Origin: Parabacteroides chongii
GTDB taxonomy: Bacteria; Bacteroidota; Bacteroidia; Bacteroidales; Tannerellaceae
Direction of reading: 5' to 3'
NCBI RefSeq assembly: GCF_029581355.1
Contig: NZ_CP120849.1
Coordinates: forward strand, 714,501-778,500
Length of the DNA: 64,000 nucleotides
Part shown: piece after piece, positions 45,799 through 54,149 of the stretch
Numbering within the stretch: the stretch's first letter is position 1
Layout: each line of letters starts with the position of its first letter
Notes under the pieces: model-generated
The model's database searches: none
What the model saw: only the letters and a program-made list of their open reading frames with translations
Told to the model about the DNA's origin: nothing
Translations under genes and position numbers: made by a program

Positions 45799-47019
45799 AT
45801 GAACAAGAAACTTATTATCGGTATAGCAGGCGTGCTGGTCGTAGCCGGAGGAATCTGGTTCTTTACAGGTAAATCGTCGAAAGGCGGCATCAGCCTCGAA
45901 ACCGCCAAAGTGAACCGCAGCTCCATCTCAAACACAGTGACAGCTACCGGAACAGTAGAACCGGTGACGGAAGTGGAAGTCGGTACGCAGGTATCCGGCA
46001 TCATCGATAAATTGTACGCAGACTACAACGACGTAGTGAAAGCCGGACAATTGATCGCAGAAATGGATAAAGTAAACCTGAAGGCCGAACTGGCATCCGC
46101 CCAGGCCCAGCTGGCAAGCAGCAAGAGCGAATACGAATACCAGCAGAAGAATTACGCACGTAACAAGGTGCTTTACGAAAAGAAACTGATCAGCGACTCC
46201 GATTATGAGACAGCGACTTACAATTACGAAAAGTCGAAAGCCTCTTACGAACAGAATCAGGCAGCGATGGTCAAAGTGAACCGTAACCTCGAATACGCCA
46301 CGATCACCAGCCCGATCGACGGTGTCGTTATCAACCGTGCCGTCGAAGAAGGGCAGACCGTTGCCGCCGGATTCGAAACGCCGACCCTGTTCACCATCGC
46401 CGCCGACCTGACCAAGATGCAGGTGATCGCCGATGTCGATGAAGCCGATATAGGCAACGTACACGACGGACAGCGTGTCAGCTTTACCGTCGATGCCTAT
46501 CCGAACGATGTATTCGAAGGAACCGTCTGGCAGATCCGCCTGGGCGACAGCAGTAGCAGCAGTTCAAGCAGTTCTACCAGCTCATCCTCTACGGTCGTAA
46601 CCTATGAAGTAGTGATTACCGCCGACAATCCGGACCTGAAACTGAAACCCCGTCTGACAGCCAACGTGACGATCTACACGCTCGAACGCGATAACGTCCT
46701 GACCATTCCGACCAAATCATTACGTTTCGTTCCGGAAGAAGAACTACTCGTCGGCACCGGCCTGATCGCCGAGAACAGTGCCCAGGAAGCACCTGCCGGC
46801 AAACGTCTGGTTTGGGTTAAAGAAGGACAGCAGTTGCACCCGAAAGCCGTTACTGTCGGATCGACAAGCGGCAATATGATCGAAGTGATCGACGGACTGA
46901 ACGAAGGCGAAGAAATCGCTGTCGACCTTACTTCGGACGCACCGGCACAGGCCGCTGCCCCAACGGAAAAGAGTCCGTTCATGCCTGGCCCTCCGGGAAG
47001 CGATAAGAAGAAGAAATAA
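45799..47019 (+). CDS. MacA-like periplasmic adaptor (membrane fusion protein)
   Basis: 406 residues. An N-terminal membrane anchor (IIGIAGVLVVAGGIWFFTG) is followed by a lipoyl/barrel-sandwich part (VEVGTQVSGIIDKLYADYND), a coiled-coil hairpin (ELASAQAQLASSKSEYEYQQ) and a beta-barrel (MQVIADVDEADIGNVHDGQR). A Ser-rich insert (GDSSSSSSSSSTSSSS, encoded at about 46548-46592) interrupts the barrel and is probably a flexible loop. It connects the inner-membrane ABC part to TolC. A heptad repeat separates it from the ATPase gene. Confidence 0.92.
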   Translation: MNKKLIIGIAGVLVVAGGIWFFTGKSSKGGISLETAKVNRSSISNTVTATGTVEPVTEVEVGTQVSGIIDKLYADYNDVVKAGQLIAEMDKVNLKAELASAQAQLASSKSEYEYQQKNYARNKVLYEKKLISDSDYETATYNYEKSKASYEQNQAAMVKVNRNLEYATITSPIDGVVINRAVEEGQTVAAGFETPTLFTIAADLTKMQVIADVDEADIGNVHDGQRVSFTVDAYPNDVFEGTVWQIRLGDSSSSSSSSSTSSSSTVVTYEVVITADNPDLKLKPRLTANVTIYTLERDNVLTIPTKSLRFVPEEELLVGTGLIAENSAQEAPAGKRLVWVKEGQQLHPKAVTVGSTSGNMIEVIDGLNEGEEIAVDLTSDAPAQAAAPTEKSPFMPGPPGSDKKKK

Positions 47020-47022
47020 AAA

Positions 47023-47055
47023 TAGTTGACAGTTGACAAGTGATAGTTGACAGTT
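47023..47055. repeat. Single-arm heptad repeat between adaptor and ATPase genes
   Basis: Heptads of the agttgac type (agttgac agttgac aagtgat agttgac agtt) start 4 bases after the adaptor stop. They are the same as the left arms at 50139 and 51028. The complementary arm is absent. Confidence 0.85.
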
Positions 47056-47068
47056 AAAAACAACAGCA

Positions 47069-47809
47069 ATGAAAGAGATAATCAAATTAGATAACATCAG
47101 GCGTGACTTCAAAGTCGGAGACGAGATCGTCCATGCCCTGCGTGGCGTCTCCTTCACGATACACGAAGGAGAGTTCGTCACCATCATGGGAACCTCCGGC
47201 TCGGGAAAAAGTACGCTGTTGAACACGTTGGGATGTCTCGACACACCGACCAAGGGCGAATATTATCTCGACGGCGTCTCCGTCCGCACGATGGGAAAGA
47301 ATGCCCGTGCCACCCTGCGCAACCGGAAGATCGGATTTGTCTTTCAGAGTTACAACCTGTTGCCCAAAACGACAGCCGTAGAAAATGTAGAACTACCTCT
47401 GATGTACAACCCCAACTTCAGTGCCTCCGCCCGCCATGAGAAAGCCGTGCAGGCATTGGTCGCCGTCGGCCTGGGCGACCGCCTGATGCACAAGAGCAAC
47501 CAGATGTCCGGCGGACAGATGCAGCGTGTAGCCATCGCCCGCGCCCTGGTGAATGACCCGGCAGTGATCCTTGCCGACGAAGCAACGGGAAACCTGGATA
47601 CACGTACGTCATTCGAAATCCTGGTACTCTTCCAGAAGCTGCATGCCGAAGGACGTACCATCATCTTCGTAACGCACAACCCGGAAATTGCCCAGTACAG
47701 CAGCCGTAACATCACCTTGCGTGACGGACATGTAACAGCCGACACGGTGAACAACAATGTACAAAATGCAGCAGAGGCATTAGCCAGGCTGCCTAAGAAT
47801 GACGATTAA
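47069..47809 (+). CDS. MacB/LolD-type ABC transporter ATP-binding protein
   Basis: 246 residues. Walker A GTSGSGKST lies at about 41-49, the Q-loop FVFQSYNLLP at about 91-100, the signature MSGGQMQRVAIARAL at about 148-162, Walker B ILADEATGNLDT, and the H-loop FVTHNPE. It energises the separate FtsX-like permease encoded 12 bases downstream. In E. coli MacB the two parts are one polypeptide; here they are split. Confidence 0.94.
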   Translation: MKEIIKLDNIRRDFKVGDEIVHALRGVSFTIHEGEFVTIMGTSGSGKSTLLNTLGCLDTPTKGEYYLDGVSVRTMGKNARATLRNRKIGFVFQSYNLLPKTTAVENVELPLMYNPNFSASARHEKAVQALVAVGLGDRLMHKSNQMSGGQMQRVAIARALVNDPAVILADEATGNLDTRTSFEILVLFQKLHAEGRTIIFVTHNPEIAQYSSRNITLRDGHVTADTVNNNVQNAAEALARLPKNDD

Positions 47810-47821
47810 TAATTATTCAAA

Positions 47822-49042
47822 ATGAACGGAACAAACCTCATAAAAATAGCCCTCCGTGCCCTTGCCAACAACAAGCTACGCGGATTCCTGACGATGCTCG
47901 GTATCATCATCGGCGTTGCCTCCGTGATCACGATGCTTGCCATCGGACAAGGATCGAAGCGGAGCATACAGGAACAGATCAGCGAGATGGGCTCGAATAT
48001 GATCATGATACATCCCGGTGCCGATGTCCGGGGAGGTGTCCGTCAGGATGCTTCCGCTATGGAGACACTGAAGCTGGAAGACTATCAGAACATCGTCGAC
48101 GAAACCCGTTACGTCTCTGCCGTCTCCCCTTCGGTCAACAGCAGCGGACAAGCCATCTTCGGAGCCAACAACGCCCCGACCACCGTCTACGGTATCAGTC
48201 CCGACTATCTCGAAATCCGCCGTTACAAGGTGGAAGACGGCGATATGTTCACCGAACAGGACATCCAGACAGCAGCAAAGGTCTGTGTAGTCGGTAAAAC
48301 CGTAGTCGACAACCTCTTTACCAACGGCGAAAGCCCCGTCGGCAAAGTCATACGCTTTCAGAAATTACCTTTCCGCATCGTAGGTGTGCTGGAAAGCAAA
48401 GGATACAACAGCATGGGAATGGACCAGGACGACCTAATCTTAGCTCCATACACAACTATTCAGAAAAAAGTTCTGGCCATCACCCATCTGCAAGGCATCA
48501 CCTGTTCGGCCCTCAAAGAGGAATACACCGACCAGGCCATTGACGAGATAACGGAAATACTGCGCCGCAACCATAAGTTGAAGGAAAGTGACGATGATGA
48601 TTTTACCATCCGTAGTCAGCAGGAGTTAAGCACGATGTTGACAAGTACTACGGACATGATGACCGTGCTGTTGGCGGCTGTGGCGGGTATTTCGTTGCTC
48701 GTTGGTGGCATCGGTATTATGAACATCATGTATGTCAGCGTCACGGAGCGTACCCGCGAGATCGGCTTGCGTATGAGTATCGGGGCAAAAGGGATCGACA
48801 TCCTCGCCCAGTTCCTGATCGAATCCATCCTGATCAGTGTGACCGGCGGACTGATCGGTGTCGTATTGGGTGTAGGAGCCGCCCTGGTGGTGAACGGCAT
48901 CGCCCACTTCCCGATCTATATCCAACCGTGGAGCGTTATGCTTTCATTCGCTGTCTGTACCGTCACCGGTGTCTTCTTCGGATGGTATCCGGCCAAGAAA
49001 GCCGCCCAGCTCGATCCGATCGAAGCAATCCGTTACGAATAA
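47822..49042 (+). CDS. MacB/FtsX-type ABC transporter permease
   Basis: 406 residues, four membrane helices: one near residues 20-40 (LRGFLTMLGIIIGVASVITM) and three after 275 (VLLAAVAGISLLVGGIGIMN; ILISVTGGLIGVVLGVGAAL; WSVMLSFAVCTVTGVFFGWY). The large periplasmic MacB_PCD domain is at about 45-245. The C-terminal PAKKAAQLDPIEAIRYE is the classic MacB ending. It transmits ATP-driven movement to the periplasm to push substrates through adaptor and TolC. Confidence 0.94.
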   Translation: MNGTNLIKIALRALANNKLRGFLTMLGIIIGVASVITMLAIGQGSKRSIQEQISEMGSNMIMIHPGADVRGGVRQDASAMETLKLEDYQNIVDETRYVSAVSPSVNSSGQAIFGANNAPTTVYGISPDYLEIRRYKVEDGDMFTEQDIQTAAKVCVVGKTVVDNLFTNGESPVGKVIRFQKLPFRIVGVLESKGYNSMGMDQDDLILAPYTTIQKKVLAITHLQGITCSALKEEYTDQAIDEITEILRRNHKLKESDDDDFTIRSQQELSTMLTSTTDMMTVLLAAVAGISLLVGGIGIMNIMYVSVTERTREIGLRMSIGAKGIDILAQFLIESILISVTGGLIGVVLGVGAALVVNGIAHFPIYIQPWSVMLSFAVCTVTGVFFGWYPAKKAAQLDPIEAIRYE

Positions 49043-49054
49043 GAAATTATTTAA

Positions 49055-49062
49055 TATCTTTG
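49055..49062 (+). promoter_or_regulatory. -7 box directly before the sensor kinase start
   Basis: TATCTTTG lies only 6 bases before the ATG at 49069, so an internal promoter could make a leaderless mRNA for the two-component pair. Confidence 0.5.
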
Positions 49063-49068
49063 TAAAAG

Positions 49069-50142
49069 ATGAAAACAGAAACGACAACACATACGCATAT
49101 ATCTCCCCCTTTCAAGGGAATGGGCAGCATTATCCATATTGCTGCCTGGGGGATTTTGTTCGGCCTGCCGTTCTTCTTTACGGGCAGGGAATCACAGGAA
49201 CTGACGGTGATCAGCTATCTGCGCTCCGTCATCGTTCCGCTTTCGTTCATGATGGTTTTCTATGTGAACTATTTCCTGTTGGTAAACCGTTATCTGTTTT
49301 CACGCCACGGATGGAAGTTCTTCCTCAGCAACGTCCTGCTGATCGCCTTTGCGATGCTGGCGGTACATCTGTTGATGCAACTGCTTCCGCCGCCAGAGAT
49401 ACACCGCCCGCACCGTCCGGAAAGGGAGTTGCAGGAGATCATCGGCTTCTTCCTCGTCAATGCCATGCTGTATGCACTGGTGGCAGGACTGAGTGTCGCC
49501 ATCAAGATGACAAGCGGCTGGTATCAGGTAGAATCCATGCGCCGCGAACTGGAGAAGAGCCGGGCGGAAGCCGAACTTCAGAACCTGAAAAGCCAGCTGA
49601 ACCCGCATTTCCTGTTCAACACGCTCAACAATATCTACAGCCTGATCGCTTTCAGTCCCGAACGAGCACAAGAAGCAGTCCACGACCTAAGTCGCCTGCT
49701 GCGTTACGTCCTTTACGACAGTAGCCAGCCGCACGTCTTGCTGGAAAGCGAACTGGATTTTATCCGCAACTATGTAGAACTGATGCGCATCCGCCTGCCG
49801 GAGCATGTGGAACTGAAAACGGAGATATCTGCCGCCAAACCGGATGCCATGATCGCCCCCTTGTTGTTCATCTCCCTGATCGAGAATGCCTTCAAACATG
49901 GCGTCAGCAACAGCCAGCCCTCGTTCATCCATCTGGATATACACCAGAACGGCGACCTGGTTGTCTGCATCCTGAAAAACAGTTATTTCCCCAAAGATGC
50001 GGAACAGGACAAGAGCGGTTCGGGAATCGGCATCAAGAACCTGCGCAAACGGCTTGAATTAATTTATCCGAACAAACATATTTTCTCATGCGGTGTAGAC
50101 GGTGACAGTTATCATAGCATGCTGGAAATACAAATCAATTGA
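49069..50142 (+). CDS. LytS-type sensor histidine kinase
   Basis: 357 residues. Four membrane helices in the first 150 residues form the sensor part (IIHIAAWGILFGLPFFFTGR; SVIVPLSFMMVFYVNYFLLV; FFLSNVLLIAFAMLAVHLLM; FFLVNAMLYALVAGLSVAIK). The His_kinase box LNPHFLFNTLNNIYSL has the phosphorylated His at 180. The ATP lid IGIKNLRKRLELIYP is at about 320-334. Its TGA stop is formed by the first bases of a heptad repeat. Together with the LytTR regulator it probably controls this export operon. Confidence 0.92.
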   Translation: MKTETTTHTHISPPFKGMGSIIHIAAWGILFGLPFFFTGRESQELTVISYLRSVIVPLSFMMVFYVNYFLLVNRYLFSRHGWKFFLSNVLLIAFAMLAVHLLMQLLPPPEIHRPHRPERELQEIIGFFLVNAMLYALVAGLSVAIKMTSGWYQVESMRRELEKSRAEAELQNLKSQLNPHFLFNTLNNIYSLIAFSPERAQEAVHDLSRLLRYVLYDSSQPHVLLESELDFIRNYVELMRIRLPEHVELKTEISAAKPDAMIAPLLFISLIENAFKHGVSNSQPSFIHLDIHQNGDLVVCILKNSYFPKDAEQDKSGSGIGIKNLRKRLELIYPNKHIFSCGVDGDSYHSMLEIQIN

Positions 50143-50240
50143 CAGTTGACAAGTGACAGTTGACAGTTAGGCTTCGCATCCGGTAAACAAATCGGTAAAA
50201 GCCGAAATAACTGTCAACCGTCAACTGTCAACTGTCAACT
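50139..50240. repeat. Heptad-period inverted repeat between kinase and regulator genes
   Basis: Left arm agttgac-type heptads at 50139-50169, overlapping the kinase stop codon; right arm gtcaact-type heptads at 50210-50240, 15 bases before the regulator start. They can form a long hairpin within the operon mRNA. Confidence 0.85.
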
Positions 50241-50255
50241 AAATAAGTATTATTT

Positions 50256-51026
50256 ATGAAACTGACTTGTGCAATCATCGACGACGAGCCTTTGGCAATC
50301 AGCCTACTGGAAAGTTATGTCAACAAGACCCCGTTCCTGGAACTTGCCGGGAAATACAACAGTGCGGTCAATGCCCTGCCCATGCTCACCAAAGAGCCTG
50401 TCGACCTCCTGTTCCTGGACATCCAGATGCCCGAACTCAACGGCATGGAATTTTCCCGCATACTGGAAGCCGAGACACGGATCATCTTCACAACGGCTTT
50501 CAGCCAATATGCACTCGACAGTTACAAGGTAAACGCTCTCGATTACCTGCTGAAACCGATCAGTTATGCCGACTTCCTGAAATCGGCCAACAAGGCGCTG
50601 CAATGGTACGAACTGTTGCGGGAAGGGAAAGAGGGGAAAGCCGATCCCGGGAAAAACGACCAGCCGACCGCCCCGGCAGTACAATCCCAGACATCGATCG
50701 AAAGCATTTTTATCAAGACAGAATACAAACTGGTGCAGGTCGAACTCCGCAAGATATTATACATCGAAGGACTGAAAGATTATGTCAAAATATTTATCGA
50801 AGGCGAACCGCATCCGATCCTCTCGCTGATGAGCATGAAAAGCCTGGAAGACATGCTGCCGACCAACCGCTTCATCCGTGTACACCGTTCCTTCATCGTC
50901 CAGCCGGAAAAGATCAAAGTGATCGAACGCAACCGCATCGTCTTTGGCAAAGAATATATCCCTATCTCCGACAACTACAAACAGAAGTTCATGGAGTTTC
51001 TGGCACAGAGGTCGCTACTGCCTTAG
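50256..51026 (+). CDS. LytTR-family response regulator
   Basis: 256 residues. Receiver domain at 1-120: acidic pocket IIDDEPLA (D9, D10), phospho-acceptor D55 in LLFLDIQMPELNG, and TTAFSQYALDSYKVNALDYL with the conserved Lys in LLKPISY. The linker (EGKEGKADPGKNDQPTAP) is low-complexity. The LytTR DNA-binding domain lies at about 150-256 (ILYIEGLKDYVKIFIEG; RFIRVHRSFIVQPEKIKVIE). It is phosphorylated by the kinase encoded upstream. Confidence 0.93.
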   Translation: MKLTCAIIDDEPLAISLLESYVNKTPFLELAGKYNSAVNALPMLTKEPVDLLFLDIQMPELNGMEFSRILEAETRIIFTTAFSQYALDSYKVNALDYLLKPISYADFLKSANKALQWYELLREGKEGKADPGKNDQPTAPAVQSQTSIESIFIKTEYKLVQVELRKILYIEGLKDYVKIFIEGEPHPILSLMSMKSLEDMLPTNRFIRVHRSFIVQPEKIKVIERNRIVFGKEYIPISDNYKQKFMEFLAQRSLLP

Positions 51027-51027
51027 C

Positions 51028-51114
51028 AGTTGATAGTTGACAAGTGACAGTTGACAGTTTGAGACTCTATCAATAACCTGTCACTTGTCAACTGTCAACT
51101 GTCAACTGTCAACT
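51028..51114. repeat. Heptad-period inverted repeat between convergent genes
   Basis: Left arm agttgac-type heptads at 51028-51058 and right arm gtcaact heptads at 51078-51114. It begins just after the regulator stop and overlaps the last codon of the convergent carboxypeptidase gene. The stem could act as a two-way terminator. Confidence 0.85.
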
Positions 51115-52582
51115 AGAAAAGTTGCAACAGCAACTTTTCCAGCCCCTTCGTCATCTGCCCCATGCTACAGGAATAATTATTGGAGAAAACGGCAACAGCA
51201 TAGCGTTTACCGTCTTTGTCTATATACCCGGCATAACTACGTACTCCCGTTATCCCGCCACTCTTCAAACGAGCTTTCCCTTGCAACTTGCTTCCTTTCA
51301 ACAGGTTGCGGACCGAGCCTTCCACACCCGCCTGCGGCAATGACTCGAAGAAAGCTTCGGAAACCTCCGATTTCGTCGCCATATACACCAGTAGATCAGC
51401 AATAAACTCAGCCGATACCTTATCGGCCGGAGCCAGTCCGCTGCCGTCATACATCCGCAACGGATACACATCCAGCCCCTTCTTCCTCCAATGATCGAGT
51501 ACCACCTGCACGCCCCGTCCGAAAGAAGAGATCACCTCGTTTTTCCGGGGAACATATTGCAGACCGACCGTTTTCACCAGCGCATCCGCAAACAAATTAT
51601 GACTGACATGATTCGTCACGCTCGCAATCTCTTTCAATGTCGGCGAATAAGTCGTTACAACCGGCTTCCTCTCGACCGTTTTCCACCGCCCGGCTTCCGA
51701 TTCGATCCGGTAACAAGTCGGCTCCTTTCCTACCACAATACCTTCGCGCTCAAGGCAACCGGTCAGATATTCCGCCAGAAACAAAGCCGGATCGGGAATA
51801 TCGCCTTTCAACACATAATTCTCGCGGTTAGCAGGAACAACACCCTGTAAATAACGCTCGCCGGACAACGGGGCACCGATTATATAAGCACTATCAGACG
51901 ACGACGCTTTCAGATAATTGATAAACCGCAGGGAAGGAATTGCCGGATCAGTCCCAACAACCTCCGGACGAGTTCCGGCAGCCCCCGTCTTCAGGGACAA
52001 CTTATACATATTGTCGAACACCGAAAGCCCGTAGCTTCCCGGTGCATAATAATTCCCCATATCTTCCCGCAGCCATTTGATAGATGCACCCTCCGTATCG
52101 AAAATACGTTCGTCGGCCACCACCGCCCCGGTGATCTTCCGGATACCCGCCTTCTTCAGCGCCGCTATCCATTCGGGAATAAAGGTATTCTGTGCGGGCG
52201 TATAACGATTCCTGTCGGGAGCGAAATGCGACGACCCCAGCGACGGGTCACCGCCTCCCCTGATATACAGATTTCCGTTCAGGACACCCTCTTTGATACT
52301 CCCGTCATGCTCCAGCGACGTAGCATACCGATAATCGTCTCCCAATATTTCGAGAGCCGTAGCCGTCGCGACCGTTTTCAGAACAGAAGCCGGAGAAACG
52401 GCACGATCCTCGTCATAGCTGTAAACCGTTTTTCCATCCTGCACGTCTTTCACCACAATGGAGAAGGTCGCCCCCTTCATATAAGGGGCATTCAGCAATT
52501 GTTTTACAGGTTGGGGAGTCTGTGCCTTCGGCTGTGAAAGGCAGCCTAACAGCAAAGCTGCACATAATATTTTCTTTATCAT
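51113..52582 (-). CDS. dacB: D-alanyl-D-alanine carboxypeptidase/endopeptidase, PBP4 family
   Basis: 489 residues with a signal peptide (cleavage after LSQPKA, about residue 20). The three penicillin-binding motifs are present: SxxK in SPASVLKTVATA (about residues 63-74), SxN in NHVSHNLFADALVKTVG, and the KSG triad in KSGGITGVRSYAGY near the C-terminus. It trims or cleaves peptide crosslinks of peptidoglycan in the periplasm. Its promoter region is shared with the divergent AI-2E family gene. Confidence 0.94.
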   Translation of the reverse strand: MIKKILCAALLLGCLSQPKAQTPQPVKQLLNAPYMKGATFSIVVKDVQDGKTVYSYDEDRAVSPASVLKTVATATALEILGDDYRYATSLEHDGSIKEGVLNGNLYIRGGGDPSLGSSHFAPDRNRYTPAQNTFIPEWIAALKKAGIRKITGAVVADERIFDTEGASIKWLREDMGNYYAPGSYGLSVFDNMYKLSLKTGAAGTRPEVVGTDPAIPSLRFINYLKASSSDSAYIIGAPLSGERYLQGVVPANRENYVLKGDIPDPALFLAEYLTGCLEREGIVVGKEPTCYRIESEAGRWKTVERKPVVTTYSPTLKEIASVTNHVSHNLFADALVKTVGLQYVPRKNEVISSFGRGVQVVLDHWRKKGLDVYPLRMYDGSGLAPADKVSAEFIADLLVYMATKSEVSEAFFESLPQAGVEGSVRNLLKGSKLQGKARLKSGGITGVRSYAGYIDKDGKRYAVAVFSNNYSCSMGQMTKGLEKLLLQLF

Positions 52583-52606
52583 CTTATTATCCTATTCCAG
52601 TTTATT

Positions 52607-52631
52607 TTATCTTTGTCACAGGCAAAGATAA
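52607..52631. promoter_or_regulatory. Face-to-face -7 boxes in one inverted repeat
   Basis: TTATCTTTG (52607-52615) and CAAAGATAA (52623-52631) are exact complements 7 bases apart. The first is a plus-strand -7 box for the AI-2E gene; the second is a minus-strand -7 box for the carboxypeptidase. The two transcripts would start within or beside each other's box. Confidence 0.6.
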
Positions 52632-52641
52632 AAATTAAAAT

Positions 52642-53778
52642 ATGAACTCATTATTTGAAAGGCCATTTACATTCGACCGTGTCACACGTATCGTATTCAG
52701 TATCGTCATCATCGGCGCATTGCTCTATCTGATCACCATACTGCGGACCGCGTTGCTTCCCTTCCTGATCGCATGGTTGCTGGCTTATATGATGCAACCT
52801 TTCGTGAAGTTTTTCCAATACAAGCTGAAGCTGAAAAGCCGTATCCTGGCTATCATAGCCGTGATCATCTGCGCTTCGCTCGTTATCGGTACGGCAGCTG
52901 CACTGGTTGTTCCCTCCATCGCCCAGGAAGCCGAGAGAACTCTCAGCCTGATGCGTACGCACAATCCGGGTGAAGGACATATCCCGTTGATCCCCGAGTC
53001 CTGGATCACGTATCTGGAAACCAATGTGGACATCAACCAGCTGATGGAGCTTCTCAGCCGCGAGAACATACAGAATGCCATCAAGCAGCTGGCTCCCAAA
53101 GTATGGAATATCCTGTCGAACACTTTCTCCATCCTTTTCAGCATAACGATTATCTTTGTGATCCTGTTATATTTCATTTTCATCCTGCTGGATTACGAGA
53201 AGATAGCCAACGGATGGATCAACCTGATCCCGGCGCATATCCGTCCTTTCGCCAAAGGGCTTGCCGACGACGTGGAGCAGAGCATGAACCGCTACTTCCG
53301 CGGCCAGTCGCTGATCGCATTGTGTGTCGGTGTCCTGCTGGCTATCGGATTCAAGATTGTAGGTTTCCCGTTGGGGGTCACACTCGGGCTGCTTATCGGA
53401 GTACTTAACCTGATCCCTTACCTGCAAACGATCGGACTGATCCCGATGATTATCCTCAGCTTACTGAAGTCGGCAGAGACAGGACAAAATTTCTGGATCA
53501 TTTTCGGATCGGGATTGCTGATACTCGGAATTGTCCAGTGCATCCAGGATTTATACCTTACGCCCCGTATCATGGGAAAAGCGATGGGCCTGAATCCTGC
53601 CATCATTCTTCTTTCTTTATCCATTTGGGGAACTTTACTCGGATTTATCGGATTGATCATCGCATTACCGCTTACGACACTCTGTCTCTCTTATTATAAG
53701 CGTTTTATCTTGCTGGAAGGGGATATTATTCCTCCTCCGCCAGCCGATATTCAACCGGAGAAGAAAGAAAAAAAGTAA
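52642..53778 (+). CDS. AI-2E family transporter (PerM/TqsA type)
   Basis: 378 residues with about eight membrane helices (for example IVFSIVIIGALLYLITILRT, SILFSITIIFVILLYFIFIL, SLSIWGTLLGFIGLIIALPL). The hydrophilic region between the early helices (AQEAERTLSLMRTHNPG...) and the motif IVQCIQDLYLTPRIMGKAMG with LNPAIILLSL are typical of the family. Members include autoinducer-2 exporters and Na/H antiporters, so the substrate is open. The C-terminus is a Pro/Lys-rich tail. Confidence 0.9.
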   Translation: MNSLFERPFTFDRVTRIVFSIVIIGALLYLITILRTALLPFLIAWLLAYMMQPFVKFFQYKLKLKSRILAIIAVIICASLVIGTAAALVVPSIAQEAERTLSLMRTHNPGEGHIPLIPESWITYLETNVDINQLMELLSRENIQNAIKQLAPKVWNILSNTFSILFSITIIFVILLYFIFILLDYEKIANGWINLIPAHIRPFAKGLADDVEQSMNRYFRGQSLIALCVGVLLAIGFKIVGFPLGVTLGLLIGVLNLIPYLQTIGLIPMIILSLLKSAETGQNFWIIFGSGLLILGIVQCIQDLYLTPRIMGKAMGLNPAIILLSLSIWGTLLGFIGLIIALPLTTLCLSYYKRFILLEGDIIPPPPADIQPEKKEKK

Positions 53779-53829
53779 CTTTTTTCAAAAAAAATATCCA
53801 TCAGCTATTGCAAATTAAAAAATAAACTC

Positions 53830-53837
53830 TACCTTTG
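53830..53837 (+). promoter_or_regulatory. -7 box of tRNA-Lys
   Basis: TACCTTTG lies about 51 bases before the mature tRNA 5' end. Confidence 0.6.
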
Positions 53838-53888
53838 CACCCGCAATACAGAAGTAAAGCACACCGCAATACAAAGTATGCACAGGAT

Positions 53889-53961
53889 GATTCGCTAGCT
53901 CAGCAGGTAGAGCACATCCCTTTTAAGGATGGGGTCCTGGGTTCGAACCCCAGGCGGATCA
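53889..53961 (+). tRNA. tRNA-Lys (anticodon TTT)
   Basis: Cloverleaf: acceptor GATTCGC paired with GCGGATC (one GU), D-arm GCTC...GAGC, anticodon stem CATCC/GGATG with loop CTTTTAA, T-arm CTGGG/CCCAG with TTCGAAC, discriminator A. The CCA is not encoded. A terminator hairpin that is also a 40-bp direct repeat starts 9 bases later. Confidence 0.95.
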
Positions 53962-53969
53962 CTCAAAAA

Positions 53970-54009
53970 AAAACAGCTTCAGATTTATTCTGAGGCTGTT
54001 TTCTTTTTA
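53970..54009 (+). repeat. 40-bp direct repeat, copy 1 (tRNA-Lys terminator)
   Basis: A hairpin AACAGCTTCAGA / TCTGAGGCTGTT with the tail TTCTTTTTA, directly after tRNA-Lys. An identical 40-base copy lies at 55162-55201, enclosing the RhuM-Fic pseudogene. It is both the probable tRNA terminator and the boundary of the enclosed cassette. Confidence 0.9.
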
Positions 54010-54149
54010 TAACTCGCCTAAGTTATTCACAACCGTGTTACAAGCTTTTGTTCATATCCTATCAACAAAACAGTTAAAGCAACTAATATCAATAAATTAA
54101 CCTGTTGATAACTATGTTGAAAAGCCTGTTGAAACAGGGTTACTACTTT

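Noticed and set aside
50267..51040. A 257-codon frame overlapping the LytTR regulator in another plus-strand frame
   Set aside because: The regulator frame has intact receiver and LytTR domains. The other frame is Arg/Pro/His-rich, typical of an out-of-frame reading.
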